Below, piece after piece: positions 35,735 to 44,688 of a stretch of 64,000 bases of DNA; the first letter of the stretch is position 1, and each line of letters starts with the position of its first letter. A program made the position numbers and the translations under genes. Below the pieces are notes generated by a model, which had not been told where the DNA came from, did not search any database, and worked only from the letters and a program-made list of their open reading frames with translations. Origin of the DNA: JAJFUI01 sp963754135 (GTDB lineage: Bacteria > Planctomycetota > Planctomycetia > Pirellulales > Thermoguttaceae); contig CAVWEY010000003.1 in assembly GCA_963754135.1 (NCBI GenBank), positions 558,001 through 622,000 of the forward strand, written 5' to 3'.

Positions 35735-37482
35735 CCCGCATTTCTCACCGCCCCTATTGAAAAAGGGCGGCCTTCTGTGGCATAAGTTGTTTTGCTGAAA
35801 CGAACAACGCCACAAGCAAGGAGGCCGCCCAATGTCTACAGAGTGTAACGCACGCCCGTTCGATTTCCAAGGGCTCGGCAGCCGGGCCGTCACCGCGCGC
35901 TTCGACGGCGGAGCCATCACTTCGGACGCCGGCGGCCTGCTACTGCGGGAGGTGGAGGCTAAGACCGGCATTCTGCGGCGATTTGCCGCCTGCTTCACCG
36001 ACTACCGCAACCCCGACCTGGTGGAACACTCGGTCTACGAGTTGCTGGCCCAGCGGGTGTACGCCTTGGCCCTGGGTTACGAAGACCTCAACGACCACAA
36101 CACCTTGCGTTACGATCCGCTCTTGGCGGTGTTGGTGGGCAAGGCCGATCCGGTCGGGCAGGACCGTCGCCGCGTCAAGGATCGAGGCAAGTCGCTGGCG
36201 GGCAAGAGCACGCTCAACCGCCTGGAACTGACCCCCGTGGGGGCCGACGCCTGGAGCCGCTACAAGAAGATCGTCGCCCGACACGGCGACATCGAACCGT
36301 TCTTCGTCGAGACGTTTCTGGCGTTGCATCGTGCGCCGCCGAAGCAGATCGTGCTCGACCTGGACGCCACGGACGATCCGATTCACGGCCATCAACTGGG
36401 CCGGTTCTTTCACGGTTACTACGACAACTACTGCTATTTGCCGCTGTACATCTTCTGCGGCGAACATCTGCTCTGCGCCAAGCTGCGGCCGTCGGACATT
36501 GACGGCGCGGCGGGCTCGGTGAAGCAGTTGGCTCAACTGGTCGAGCGGATTCGCCGCCGCTGGCCCGAGGTGCGGATCGTCGTTCGCGGCGACAGCGGTT
36601 TCTGCCGCGAGAACTTGATGCGATGGTGCGAGGAGAACCGCGTGGATTACGTCCTTGGTTTGGCGAAAAACGCCCGTTTATCACGGATTCTGGGCAAGGA
36701 ATTGCACGAGGCGAAGGTGCAATTTGAGGCCACGGGCCAGGCGGCGCGGGTCTTCAAGGAGTTCACCTACCAGACGCGGAAAAGTTGGAGCCGCCCGCGG
36801 CGCGTGGTGGGCAAGGCCGAGCACCTAGCCAAGGGGAGCAACCCGCGGTTCGTGGTGACCTCGCTTCCGGCGGAGGAATTCGATGCCCGCGGGTTGTACG
36901 AGGACCTGTACTGTGCCCGCGGCGAAATGGAGAACCGGATCAAGGAGCAGCAAATGTGTTTGTTCGCCGACCGCACGAGTTGTGCCACGATGCGCGCGAA
37001 CCAGTTGCGATTGTGGCTCTCCAGCGTGGCCTACACGCTGCTTGTGGCCTTGCGGCAGTTCGGACTGCAAGGGACGGAGATGGCGGAGGCGCGTTGCGAT
37101 ACGATCCGGTTGAAGCTGCTCAAGCTCGGGGCGTTGGTGCGGACGACGGTTCGTCGGGTGTGGATTTCGTTGTCGCAGAGTTGGCCCTATCAGCGCGTCT
37201 TTGTCCAGGTTTACGAGAACTTGCAACGGTGGTCGTTGCCGTTGCCGGCCTCGGGATAACGGTGATCGGCCCTCGAATTGCGATGCGTTCCGGCGGCCGA
37301 GGCGCTGAAGGTTTGCGCGGCCGCCGCTCCCGCCGCTGCCAAACGGCCTGCCGTCCCTTGCCAACGGCTATCGCAGGTGACCGTCGGGCGCTGATCCGCC
37401 TACTCTCGGCCCTCACCCCCCTGTCCGCCCACCCGCCGCCCTGTCGGCAGCAGCGAAGCCGCGGTGTGGTGAGAAATGCGGG
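35735..37482 (+). mobile_element. Complete IS1380-family insertion sequence
   Basis: The 15-bp terminal inverted repeats CCCGCATTTCTCACC (35735-35749) and its complement (37468-37482) are flanked by CTAG on both sides (35731-35734, 37483-37486), the 4-bp duplication size of the family. Length is 1748 bp. About 220 bases after the transposase stop are non-coding. It inserted in the loop of a palindromic element. Confidence 0.92.
35832..37259 (+). CDS. IS1380 family transposase
   Basis: 475 residues, intact. Conserved family features: ITSDAGGLLLREVEAKTGILRRF at the N-terminus, first catalytic Asp in IVLDLDATDDPIHG, second in RIVVRGDSGFCRENLM, and the C-terminal EDLYCARGEMENRIKEQQ with the catalytic Glu. 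AAGGAGG precedes ATG 35832. It is the only gene of the element. Confidence 0.96.
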   Translation: MSTECNARPFDFQGLGSRAVTARFDGGAITSDAGGLLLREVEAKTGILRRFAACFTDYRNPDLVEHSVYELLAQRVYALALGYEDLNDHNTLRYDPLLAVLVGKADPVGQDRRRVKDRGKSLAGKSTLNRLELTPVGADAWSRYKKIVARHGDIEPFFVETFLALHRAPPKQIVLDLDATDDPIHGHQLGRFFHGYYDNYCYLPLYIFCGEHLLCAKLRPSDIDGAAGSVKQLAQLVERIRRRWPEVRIVVRGDSGFCRENLMRWCEENRVDYVLGLAKNARLSRILGKELHEAKVQFEATGQAARVFKEFTYQTRKSWSRPRRVVGKAEHLAKGSNPRFVVTSLPAEEFDARGLYEDLYCARGEMENRIKEQQMCLFADRTSCATMRANQLRLWLSSVAYTLLVALRQFGLQGTEMAEARCDTIRLKLLKLGALVRTTVRRVWISLSQSWPYQRVFVQVYENLQRWSLPLPASG

Positions 37483-37620
37483 CTAGCTTTGATGCCGGCC
37501 ACGCCCTTTCAGGGCGTGCCACCCGACAAATCGGAAATCCGCACGATTGCCCTTGACATAGCCCGCGGCGGTGCGCCATCCTGATAGAGTCGTGGCGTCG
37601 GACCATAGATTGAGCAAAAC
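37260..37620. other. IS1380 right end, palindrome arm and asparaginase promoter region
   Basis: 361 bases without a gene. The first 222 are the non-coding right end of IS1380. The split palindrome arm follows (37499-37524), then a TTGACA box at 37553-37558 whose -10 partner I cannot place with confidence. Confidence 0.5.
37499..37524. repeat. Right arm of the palindrome split by IS1380
   Basis: CCACGCCCTTTCAGGGCGTG... is the reverse complement of 35692-35717 with one mismatch. It lies 13 bases beyond the IS target duplication. Confidence 0.8.
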
Positions 37621-38574
37621 ATGCCGGAACCGATCATCCTGAGCACATGGAGTTTCGGCAAGAAGGCCAACGCGGCCGGTTGGCCGTACCTGGCCGGGCC
37701 GAAGGCGTCGAGCCTGGACGCCGTCGAGCAGGCGTGCCGGGCGGTCGAGGCGGATAAGGCGGTCCACAGCGTCGGCTGCGGCGGCTGCCCCGACCGCTCC
37801 GGCGAAGTGACCCTGGACGCCTCGATCATGGTGTCGCCGGCCCGTTGCGGGTCGGTCTGCTACGTGCGGCAGTTTCCGCACCCGGTTTCCGTGGCCCGGG
37901 CGGTCATGGAGAAGCTGCGCGGCGTGGTGATGCTCAGCGGCGAAGGGGCCGACCGCTTCGCCATCCGCCAGGGGCTGGCGCCGGCCAATTTGCTGACGGA
38001 GCGTGCCCAGGCGATGTGGCGGAAGTGGATCGCCCGGCACCCCGCCGCCCAATGCCACGACGAGACGGCCTTCCCTCCGCCGGCGAACATGGAGGAATCG
38101 GACGCCTTGCCCGAGGGCGAGGAGGAGCCGCACAACCAGTACCACAACACGGTCGGAGTGTTGGCGACGGACGCGGCGGGCGAGATGGCCGGCGCCTGCT
38201 CGACCAGCGGCTTGCCCTTCAAGGTGCCGGGGCGGGTGGGCGATTCGCCGATCATCGGCCACGGGCTGTACGTCGATCCGCGGCGCGGGGCGGCCGTGGC
38301 CACCGGCGTGGGCGAACTGGTAATGGGCGTCTGCGGCAGCTTCCTGGCCGTCGAGTTGATGGGCCGCGGCAGCCCGCCCAAGGCGGCCGCCCGCGAAGTC
38401 CTCCAGCGGATTCTCGACAGCTACCAGATCCGCGGCAAACGCCAAGTGGCGATCATCGCCATGCACCCCTCGGGCCGCTGGAGCGCTGCGGCGCTACGGC
38501 CGGGCTATTACACGGCGGTCCGCACGGCCACCCGCGACGAGTTGGTCCCGCCCGAGTGCGTGCTCCTGCCGTAA
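37621..38574 (+). CDS. N4-(beta-N-acetylglucosaminyl)-L-asparaginase family Ntn hydrolase
   Basis: 317 residues. The isoaspartyl/glycosyl-asparaginase family is recognised by the central self-cleavage site HNTVGVLATDAAGEMAGACSTSG, with Thr as the new N-terminal nucleophile after autoproteolysis, and by GRVGDSPIIGHGLYVD and ATGVGELVMG downstream. GHs of this group split the GlcNAc-Asn bond of glycoproteins. No signal peptide is visible. It stands alone between IS1380 and a palindromic element. Confidence 0.92.
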   Translation: MPEPIILSTWSFGKKANAAGWPYLAGPKASSLDAVEQACRAVEADKAVHSVGCGGCPDRSGEVTLDASIMVSPARCGSVCYVRQFPHPVSVARAVMEKLRGVVMLSGEGADRFAIRQGLAPANLLTERAQAMWRKWIARHPAAQCHDETAFPPPANMEESDALPEGEEEPHNQYHNTVGVLATDAAGEMAGACSTSGLPFKVPGRVGDSPIIGHGLYVDPRRGAAVATGVGELVMGVCGSFLAVELMGRGSPPKAAAREVLQRILDSYQIRGKRQVAIIAMHPSGRWSAAALRPGYYTAVRTATRDELVPPECVLLP

Positions 38575-38587
38575 CGGAGCGGCGGTT

Positions 38588-38668
38588 GGGTGGCACGCCC
38601 TGAAAGGGCGTGGTGGGCGTCAAAGTTTTGCCCCACAATTCACCACGCCCTTTCAGGGCGTGCCACCC
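38588..38668. repeat. Palindromic element, 'GGTGGCACGCCCTGAAAGGG' word family
   Basis: Arms 38588-38615 and 38641-38668 are perfect complements around a 25-base loop, 14 bases after the asparaginase stop and 11 bases before the convergent stop at 38679. Confidence 0.9.
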
Positions 38669-38678
38669 ACCGCGGATG

Positions 38679-40053
38679 CTACTTCGGCTTCTTTGCCAAC
38701 CACGCGTCGAGCTTCTTCGGCAGCCCCTCGACGCCGGCCTTCACGTCCTTCTCTTTCTCTCTCATCCTCGGATCGTCGAGCGTTTCGCTTACGACCCTGA
38801 CGAGGCCCTTCTTGCCGCTCAACTCCTCGATCCATGCCTTCTGGCCCTCTTCCTTTGCCAGCGACGCAATTCCCTTGCAGCCTTCCTCCGGCGGGACGGG
38901 GCCGGACAATGCCGTAAGCACGGCGTCCAGGCGGCGCTTGATCCGGCCGCGCTCCACGGCAACGCTGTCCGGCTTCAGCAACCGCACTTCCTCCGCGCAA
39001 GCGTCGGCTGCCAACCGGGCGAGCGTGGCCGCCGTCTCTGCCGGATCGATCCCGCCGGCGTCGGAGTACTTCAAATGTCCCAGCGAGTCGGCGGCAATCG
39101 AGCGGGTGCAGAGCGAAAGCTTAGCGTCGGCCACGGCGCTGAGCAGGGCCTTGAAGACGGCGTTGCCCTCGCCGGGCGACTCGAGCAGACCCAGCGTCTT
39201 CAATCCCTGGGCCACAATCCACTCGCGGCCGGCCGCGGAAGGGCCGGCGGGCGGGTCGGCCGACACCAGGCGGAGCATCGCCGTGGTGACCGACCTGCGG
39301 GCCTCCTCGTCCGAAATGTGCGCCGCCGCGTGACGCAGCACGCCCACCATCGCCGCCGCACGGATCCCATCGGATACCTTCTCGCTCTCGACCGCGGCCA
39401 CCAGCACCTTCAGGGCTTCGGGCAACGGCACCGGCGCCTCGATGCCGGTCTGCTCGACGCGGTTGAGCTCTCCTATCGCCAGCATGGCATTGATCCGCGT
39501 GGCGGGGTGGTAATTCCCGGTGGCCAGCTTTTTCAGCACGTCGAGCGCTAAGGCGTTAAGGTCGTCAAAGACCTCGCCGCTCTTGGCGTTCCGAAAAGGA
39601 GTCCGCAATTCCTGACAATATCTGTGGAGGCTGGCAATGTCCTTCTGCCATGTCCAGCGCGCAGGAAGTAGTCGCTGACGTACTTGTCGAACAGGGCCTT
39701 CTCCGCGGGATTGGCAAACTTCCCCGCCTTCAAGATGCTCCGAATCCTCGGCTCCTGCTTCTTGAACGCCTTCACCTCGTCATCTGTCAGTTGCAGTTCC
39801 TCATACCGCGGGTCCGGCTTGGGCGCAACCTCATCGGGGTCCGCCTTCTGCGGCCCCTGGTCTGCCGGCATTGCGCCAGGCATCGGCCCACCGCCGAACC
39901 AGGCGGTCGCCCCCTGCCGCCGCCCGGTGGGCCTTGAGCCACGGCCGCCTGACAGGCCATCGCGCCGATCAACAGCGCGGCCGAAAACCAGATCGGCCAT
40001 CCGCGCGGCTTGCCGCCGCCGTCGCCGGTGTCCATTCTACCCATGAGCCTCAT
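38679..40053 (-). CDS. Secreted helical-repeat (HEAT-like) protein, two frameshifts
   Basis: About 455 residues joined. Signal segment GWPIWFSAALLIGAMACQAAVAQ begins from ATG 40053 (AAGGAAGG upstream). A Gly/Pro-rich linker breaks frame near 39920, then PDPRYEELQLTDDEVKAFKKQEPRIRSILKAGKF, a second break near 39665, then a long all-helical region (NYHPATRINAMLAIGELN, SDGIRAAAMVGVLRHAA, EWIVAQGLKTLGLL) that resembles HEAT repeats. It would act in the periplasm or at the surface as a protein-binding scaffold. The specific role is unknown. Confidence 0.7.
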
Positions 40054-40094
40054 CGGACCCTTCCTTGCTCGGTCGCCGGGAAACCTACAAGTAT

Positions 40095-40123
40095 AGACTA
40101 CCAGTGACGGGGGGGACTGTCAA
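40095..40123 (-). promoter_or_regulatory. Candidate sigma-70 promoter for the helical-repeat gene
   Basis: On the minus strand TTGACA (40118-40123), 17-base spacer, TAGTCT (40095-40100), about 35 bases upstream of ATG 40053. Confidence 0.55.
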
Positions 40124-40181
40124 GCTACTGTACAACCCGCCCGGCCGGTCTTAAAGTAACGGTTGTTGGGAGGCCGCCGCC

Positions 40182-41121
40182 ATGACCCTGCTCTACTGCG
40201 CCCCCTGTTTCCTGGACCACGAGACCGGCAACCACCCGGAGCGGGCGGACCGGATCCGGGGGATACCGCGCCGCTTGGAGGAGTCGGGCCTGCTGGGGCG
40301 ATGCCGCCAGCCGGAGTTCAAGCCCGTCACGCGCCAGCGGCTCGCCCGCGTCCATTCCCCCAGCTATATCAACGAGGTCTGGGCGTTTGCCAAGTCGGGC
40401 GGGGGTTACATCGAGGCCGACACGATCGTCAGCCCCGCCAGCTACGAAGTGGCCCTGATGGCCGCCGGAAGTGTCTGCGACGCCGTCGAGCGGCTGGGGC
40501 GCGGCGAGGACACGCAAGGGCTGTGCCTGGTCCGCCCGCCCGGCCACCACGCCATGATGGGCCACGCGATGGGCTTCTGCCTGTTCAACAACATCGCCGT
40601 CGCCGCCCGGCTGGCCATCGACGAACTGGGCATCGACCGCGTGCTGATCGTCGATTGGGACATCCACCACGGCAACGGCACCCAGGCCGCGTTTTGGGAA
40701 GAGCCGCGGGTCGGCTTCCTCTCCATCCACCGCTTCCCCTTCTATCCCGGCACGGGCGACGCGGACGAAACGGGCGGCGGCCGCGGGCGGGGCTTCACCG
40801 TCAACCTGCCCATCCGTTTCGGCACTGCCGGGAAGACTATCTCGACATCTTTCGCAACAGCCTGGAAAAGTTCGCCGCCAAGATCAAGCCGCAACTGGTG
40901 CTCTTAGAGCCGGCTTCGACAGCCACCGGCTCGATCCGGTCGGCAACCTCGGCCTGGAGACCGAAGATTTCATTCCGCTCACGACTCTCGTGCTCGACGT
41001 GGCCGACGCCTACGCCGGCGGCAAGCTGGTCAGCGTCCTGGAAGGCGGCTACGACCCGGCGATTTTGGCCGATTGCGTGGAGGTGCATCTGGCGGAAATG
41101 GTGAAACGGAGTAGAATGTAG
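40182..41121 (+). CDS. Histone deacetylase-like (class II/acetoin utilisation) hydrolase, two frameshifts
   Basis: About 312 residues joined. Arginase/deacetylase fold: HPERADRIRGI, RPPGHHAMMGHAMGFCLFNNIAVAARLA, and DWDIHHGNGTQ with Zn ligands Asp and His. After breaks near 40830 and 40915 the text continues in other frames as DYLDIFRNSLEKFAAKIKP and then LLEAGFDSHRLDPVGNLGL (third Zn Asp), ending LEGGYDPAILADCVEVHLAE. It would deacetylate small amines or acetyl-lysine. Single-base repair restores a complete enzyme, so assembly error is likely. Confidence 0.85.
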
Positions 41122-41123
41122 AT

Positions 41124-41375
41124 ATGAGCCAGATCACCCTAGAGGTTCCCAACGAAGCGTTGTTGGCCTTGAGGCTTTCGCCGGAAGCGATGGGCGAAGC
41201 GTTACGGCTGGCGGCAGCGATGAAGCTTTTCGAGATGGGAAAGATGTCCTCCGGCGCCGCCGCGGCGCTGGCCGGCATTCCCCGCACCGTCTTTTTGTCC
41301 AAGCTGGCGGACTACGGCGTGGATACCTTCCGCTTGACCCCAGAGGAACTCCAGCGGGAGGTCCCGCTTGCCTGA
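41124..41375 (+). CDS. UPF0175 family antitoxin-type protein
   Basis: 83 residues. ITLEVPNEALLALRLSPEAMGEALRLAAAMKLFEMGKMSSGAAAALAGIPRTVFLSKLADYGV is the full UPF0175 pattern with an internal helix-turn-helix. It overlaps the DUF3368 gene by eight bases, the usual order for this pair. Confidence 0.88.
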   Translation: MSQITLEVPNEALLALRLSPEAMGEALRLAAAMKLFEMGKMSSGAAAALAGIPRTVFLSKLADYGVDTFRLTPEELQREVPLA

Positions 41376-41856
41376 GATCATCTGCAACACGTCGCCGCTC
41401 CAGTACCTGTATCAGCTTGGGACACTTGAACTGCTCCATACACTTGCCGGCCGGGTGACGGTGCCTTCGGCCGTGGTAGATGAGTTGGCGGTGGGCAGAG
41501 GTCTTGGAATCGAATTGCCCGATGTCAACGGGTTGAGTTGGGTAACAGTGCGTCGCCCCACCAGCGTGGCCGCCCTGCCGCTGGTGAGCGAACTCGGGCC
41601 GGGTGAGACGGAAGTGCTCATGTTGGCGTTGGAATCGCCGGGAACAGTGGTCGTGCTTGACGACGGGCTGGCACGTTGGGTAGCGGAAACAATCGGGATC
41701 AAGCTGACCGGCACCCTTGGAATCCTGCGCGACGCCAAGCGGGCAGGACTCATCCCAGCCGTGACCCCTCTGCTTGACCGGCTCCAGCACTTGGGGTTTC
41801 GCTTGGCGCCACAGACAAGAGCCGCAGTGCTCCGGCAAGCGGACAAAGCGCGGTAG
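41368..41856 (+). CDS. DUF3368 PIN-like toxin
   Basis: 162 residues from TTG 41368. PIN-type acids: Asn/Ser in ICNTSPLQYLYQLG, Glu in VPSAVVDELAVG, Glu in LGPGETEVLMLAL, Asp in VVLDDGLARWVAE. The GTLGILRDAKRAGLIPAV segment is characteristic of DUF3368. It probably cleaves RNA and is neutralised by the UPF0175 protein. Confidence 0.86.
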   Translation: MPEIICNTSPLQYLYQLGTLELLHTLAGRVTVPSAVVDELAVGRGLGIELPDVNGLSWVTVRRPTSVAALPLVSELGPGETEVLMLALESPGTVVVLDDGLARWVAETIGIKLTGTLGILRDAKRAGLIPAVTPLLDRLQHLGFRLAPQTRAAVLRQADKAR

Positions 41857-41897
41857 CGAAAAGACGTAACCAGCGGGAGACTCTGCGAGGTTCTCCG

Positions 41898-42575
41898 ATG
41901 TCGGCCCCCCCTCCTGAAAAGGCCCCCGATCAGCCGCTCGCGCCAATGTCTGTTTCCCTGCTTCTCGCTTCGCTGTTGATCGGGGGCGTGACCTTTGCGT
42001 GTGGAACGGTGTCATTCCTGGTAATCGGGTCGTTCCTATTCCTTACGCTGAGCACGGAGCATCCCCATTCAGCGTTTTGGGCGCTTGTCGCTTGCAGCAT
42101 GGCCGCTGCCGCCATCATGGCGGCAGTGACTGCCTGGCGCTGGTGCCGGAATGCGCGAAGGCGGGCGGCCCTTTCGGCCTCCGACAAGGTCGGCGATCGG
42201 CGGGTCTTCCAGTTTACCCTGAGATCATTCTTGCTGTTCCAGTTCTGCGTGGCCCTGGCCCTGGGGATGATTCGCTGGCTCGGCGGCCCCGTGATTCCCG
42301 CGGTTGCGGGCGTCGCCAGCGCGGCGGTCGGATACTGGCTAACGCTCTTCTTGGCCCGCCGGCGGGTCTACAACGTGGTCATCTCGTACCTTTTCGGTGC
42401 CGCCGCCGGGCTTGTGGTCTACGCGCTCATCGCGACGTCAAGAGACAGCCCCGCGGACCCGTTTTCACCCGCACCGATGAAAGACCGCATCGGTTTCATC
42501 GTGTTTGTCATCATGGTTCCGGTAATCGCGGCCATTGCAGGATGGAGGTTACGAAGAAGGGAGCAATCGGAATGA
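41898..42575 (+). CDS. Multi-pass membrane protein of unknown function
   Basis: 225 residues with about five or six hydrophobic helices (SVSLLLASLLIGGVTFACG, FWALVACSMAAAAIMAAV, GPVIPAVAGVASAAVGYWL, VVISYLFGAAAGLVVYAL, IGFIVFVIMVPVIAAIAG). The segment VFQFTLRSFLLFQFCVALAL resembles the FxFSLRxLLL motif of many planctomycete membrane proteins. No function is recognised. It overlaps the next gene (ATGA), so they are coupled. Confidence 0.75.
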   Translation: MSAPPPEKAPDQPLAPMSVSLLLASLLIGGVTFACGTVSFLVIGSFLFLTLSTEHPHSAFWALVACSMAAAAIMAAVTAWRWCRNARRRAALSASDKVGDRRVFQFTLRSFLLFQFCVALALGMIRWLGGPVIPAVAGVASAAVGYWLTLFLARRRVYNVVISYLFGAAAGLVVYALIATSRDSPADPFSPAPMKDRIGFIVFVIMVPVIAAIAGWRLRRREQSE

Positions 42576-43087
42576 ACCCGCTCCGCCGCGCGAAATGGAT
42601 GCTCGCCATTGTGGCCTTCGGCCTGCTGGCCGCTGGCGTGACGGTCTGGCCGGCCGTGTGGGAATTGAAGACGGCCGTAAGGCTGGTGTGGGGCGACGCC
42701 GCGCCGACGGGGGCCGTCCACCGCTTCTTGCTCGAAGTGATCTTGGCCATCGAATCGGTCAAGGCCGAGCATCCCTTTCTGCTCTATGCCGGCGACTGGC
42801 TGGCCTTCGCCCATATCGTCCTGGCGATCTTGTTCGCCGGGGCCGTGCGCGACCCGGTGCGGAACGTGTGGATCGTCCAGTGCGGGCTGATCATGTGCCT
42901 GGGCGTTCCGATTCTGGCCGGCGTGTGCATCCCGTTGCGCGGCCTGCCGTGGCAGTGGTTCCTGGTCGATTCCGCCTTCGCCCCCGCCGCCGCCCTGCCG
43001 CTTTGGATCGCGCTCGGGGACATCAAACGTGCCGCTTCCGCAGCCGGGTCGCCAGTGCCACCACCAGGTACGCCGCCCCGGCAATGA
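42572..43087 (+). CDS. Small membrane protein of unknown function
   Basis: 171 residues from ATG 42572, four predicted helices (WMLAIVAFGLLAAGVTVWPAV, WLAFAHIVLAILFAGAV, CGLIMCLGVPILAGVCI, FVDSAFAPAAALPLWIAL approximate). It overlaps the preceding gene by four bases (ATGA) and the convergent ABC permease gene by 65 bases at the 3' end. No family is recognised; partner of the preceding membrane protein by coupling. Confidence 0.7.
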   Translation: MNPLRRAKWMLAIVAFGLLAAGVTVWPAVWELKTAVRLVWGDAAPTGAVHRFLLEVILAIESVKAEHPFLLYAGDWLAFAHIVLAILFAGAVRDPVRNVWIVQCGLIMCLGVPILAGVCIPLRGLPWQWFLVDSAFAPAAALPLWIALGDIKRAASAAGSPVPPPGTPPRQ

Positions 43088-43865
43088 GAATAATCACCGG
43101 ACCGCTGGGCAGGTCATAGGGGTAGCTCACGGCCAGCCCGGCGGTGACGAACAGCATCGAGCAGAGCACGGCGACGAGCATCATCTGCCAGAGCCGCCGG
43201 GCGAAATGGCCCGCCACCGCCGCCGGCAGCGTCACGAGCGCGATCACCAGCACGACCCCCACCACGCGGACCAGCAGCACCACCGTGAGCGCCGTCAGGC
43301 ACAAGAGCAGCAGGTAGTACAGTTTGACCTTCACCCCCCGCAGTTCGGCAAACTCGTCGTCGAAACAGACGGCCAGCAGCTTCGGATAGAGGCCCAGCCC
43401 GAGGCGCGAGCACCACCACGTCCATCACGGCCACCAGCCACACGTCCTGCGCGGAAATCAGCAGGATGTCGCCGAACAGATAGCTCATCGCCGGGCCGAC
43501 GTTGCCGGTCTTGGCGAAGAACAGCAGCCCCACGGCCATGCCAACCGCCCAAACCGCGCTGATGACGGTGTCTTCGCGTTGCCGGGCGTAGAGGCTCACC
43601 AGTCCGATGATGACCGCCGAGAGCAGCGCCGCCAGAGCGCGCCGTAGAGCGGGTTGCACCAGGCGAGCCCCCTGGCCACGTTGAGGTAGTAGGCCGCGCC
43701 GATGCCGCCCAGCACGCAGTGCGAGATGGCCGCGGCGATGTAGGTGATCCGCCGCGTCACCACGTACGAGCCGACGATGCCCAGCGAGACGCTCGCCAAC
43801 AGGCCGACAATCAAGGCGTATCGCAGGAAGGCAAACTCGCGGAGGGCTTGAAAGAAATCAATCAT
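43023..43865 (-). CDS. Metal ABC transporter permease, ZnuB/MntB family (two frameshifts)
   Basis: About 280 residues joined. The first part (FLRYALIVGLLASVSLGIVGSYVVTRRITYIAAAISHCVLGGIGAAYYL) has the ABC-3 family ISHAVLPG-like EAA loop. The middle (ISAVWAVGMAVGLLFFAKTGN) reads in another frame after about 43640. The end (VVGVVLVIALVTLPAAVAGHFARR) reads in a third frame after about 43400. The family imports Zn2+ or Mn2+. It overlaps the ATPase gene by eight bases, consistent with coupling. Confidence 0.82.
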
Positions 43866-44688
43866 GCGCGTGTCCAAAAGGTGAAAACTCGTCGTGGCGG
43901 ACCATGCGGACCTCGCCGCCGTAAAGCTCCCGGATCACCTGGCCGTTAAGCCGGCTGGTCGGATGGACCACCACCCGGCGGTTCACGCAGATCACGCTCT
44001 CGACAAACCCCGAGACAAACCCGAGGTCGTGCGACACCATCACGATCGTCATCCGCCGGTTCAGCTCGCGCAAGAGTTCCAGCAGCCGGGCCTCGACCAG
44101 CGAATCGACGTTCGAGGTCGGCTCGTCCAACAGCAGCAACTCGGGCCGGGAGCAGAGCGCCCGGGCTATCAGCGCCCGCTGCCGCTGGCCGCCGGAAAGG
44201 GCGGCGAACGGCTGCTGCCAGAAATCCCTCATGCCGACCTCTTCCAGGGCCTCCAGGGCGGCGCGGCGGTCGGCGCGGCCGTGCCAGCCGCTCAGGCCGC
44301 GGAGAACGTGCCACAGCCGCCCTCGGCTGTGCGAACCGGCAGTCACAGCCGAGGGCGGCTGTGCCACATAGGATTGTCCCAGCCGGCCCATCAACACGAT
44401 GTCCATCACGCTCACCGGGAACAGCGGATCGTACTGCGAATGCTGCGGCATGTAGCCGACCCGCCGCCGCGACCGGCAGGGCGGCTCGCCGAAAACGCGG
44501 ACCTCGCCCCGCTGCGGCCGGAGCAAGCCCAGAATCAGCTTCACCAGCGTCGTCTTGCCGCCGCCGTTCGGACCGACCACGCACACCGCCTGCCGCGGCT
44601 CGACCGACAGACTCACCTCCTCCAACGCCGGCGGGCCGCCGTAGGAAAAGGTCACGTCGCGGAGCGTAATCACGGGCTCATCCAACAC
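43858..44688 (-). CDS. Metal ABC transporter ATP-binding protein (ZnuC/MntA family)
   Basis: About 276 residues from GTG 44688; a TTG at 44736 would add 16 residues. Walker A VVGPNGGGKTTL, Q-loop YMPQHS, signature LSGGQRQR, Walker B LLLLDEPTSNVDS, H-loop MVSHDL. Between the Q-loop and signature, after MGRLGQS, 24 extra residues (YVAQPPSAVTAGSHSRGRLW...) are encoded by a palindrome in frame. The insert lies in the helical subdomain and might affect coupling to the permease. It is flanked by permease and binding-protein genes. Confidence 0.92.
   Translation of the reverse strand: MLDEPVITLRDVTFSYGGPPALEEVSLSVEPRQAVCVVGPNGGGKTTLVKLILGLLRPQRGEVRVFGEPPCRSRRRVGYMPQHSQYDPLFPVSVMDIVLMGRLGQSYVAQPPSAVTAGSHSRGRLWHVLRGLSGWHGRADRRAALEALEEVGMRDFWQQPFAALSGGQRQRALIARALCSRPELLLLDEPTSNVDSLVEARLLELLRELNRRMTIVMVSHDLGFVSGFVESVICVNRRVVVHPTSRLNGQVIRELYGGEVRMVRHDEFSPFGHAHD
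44308..44367. repeat. In-frame palindrome inside the ABC ATPase gene
   Basis: Arms GTGCCACAGCCGCCCTCGGC... (44308-44331) and its complement (44344-44367) pair with one or two mismatches around a 12-base loop. The word family is shared with 9471-9520. Confidence 0.86.
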
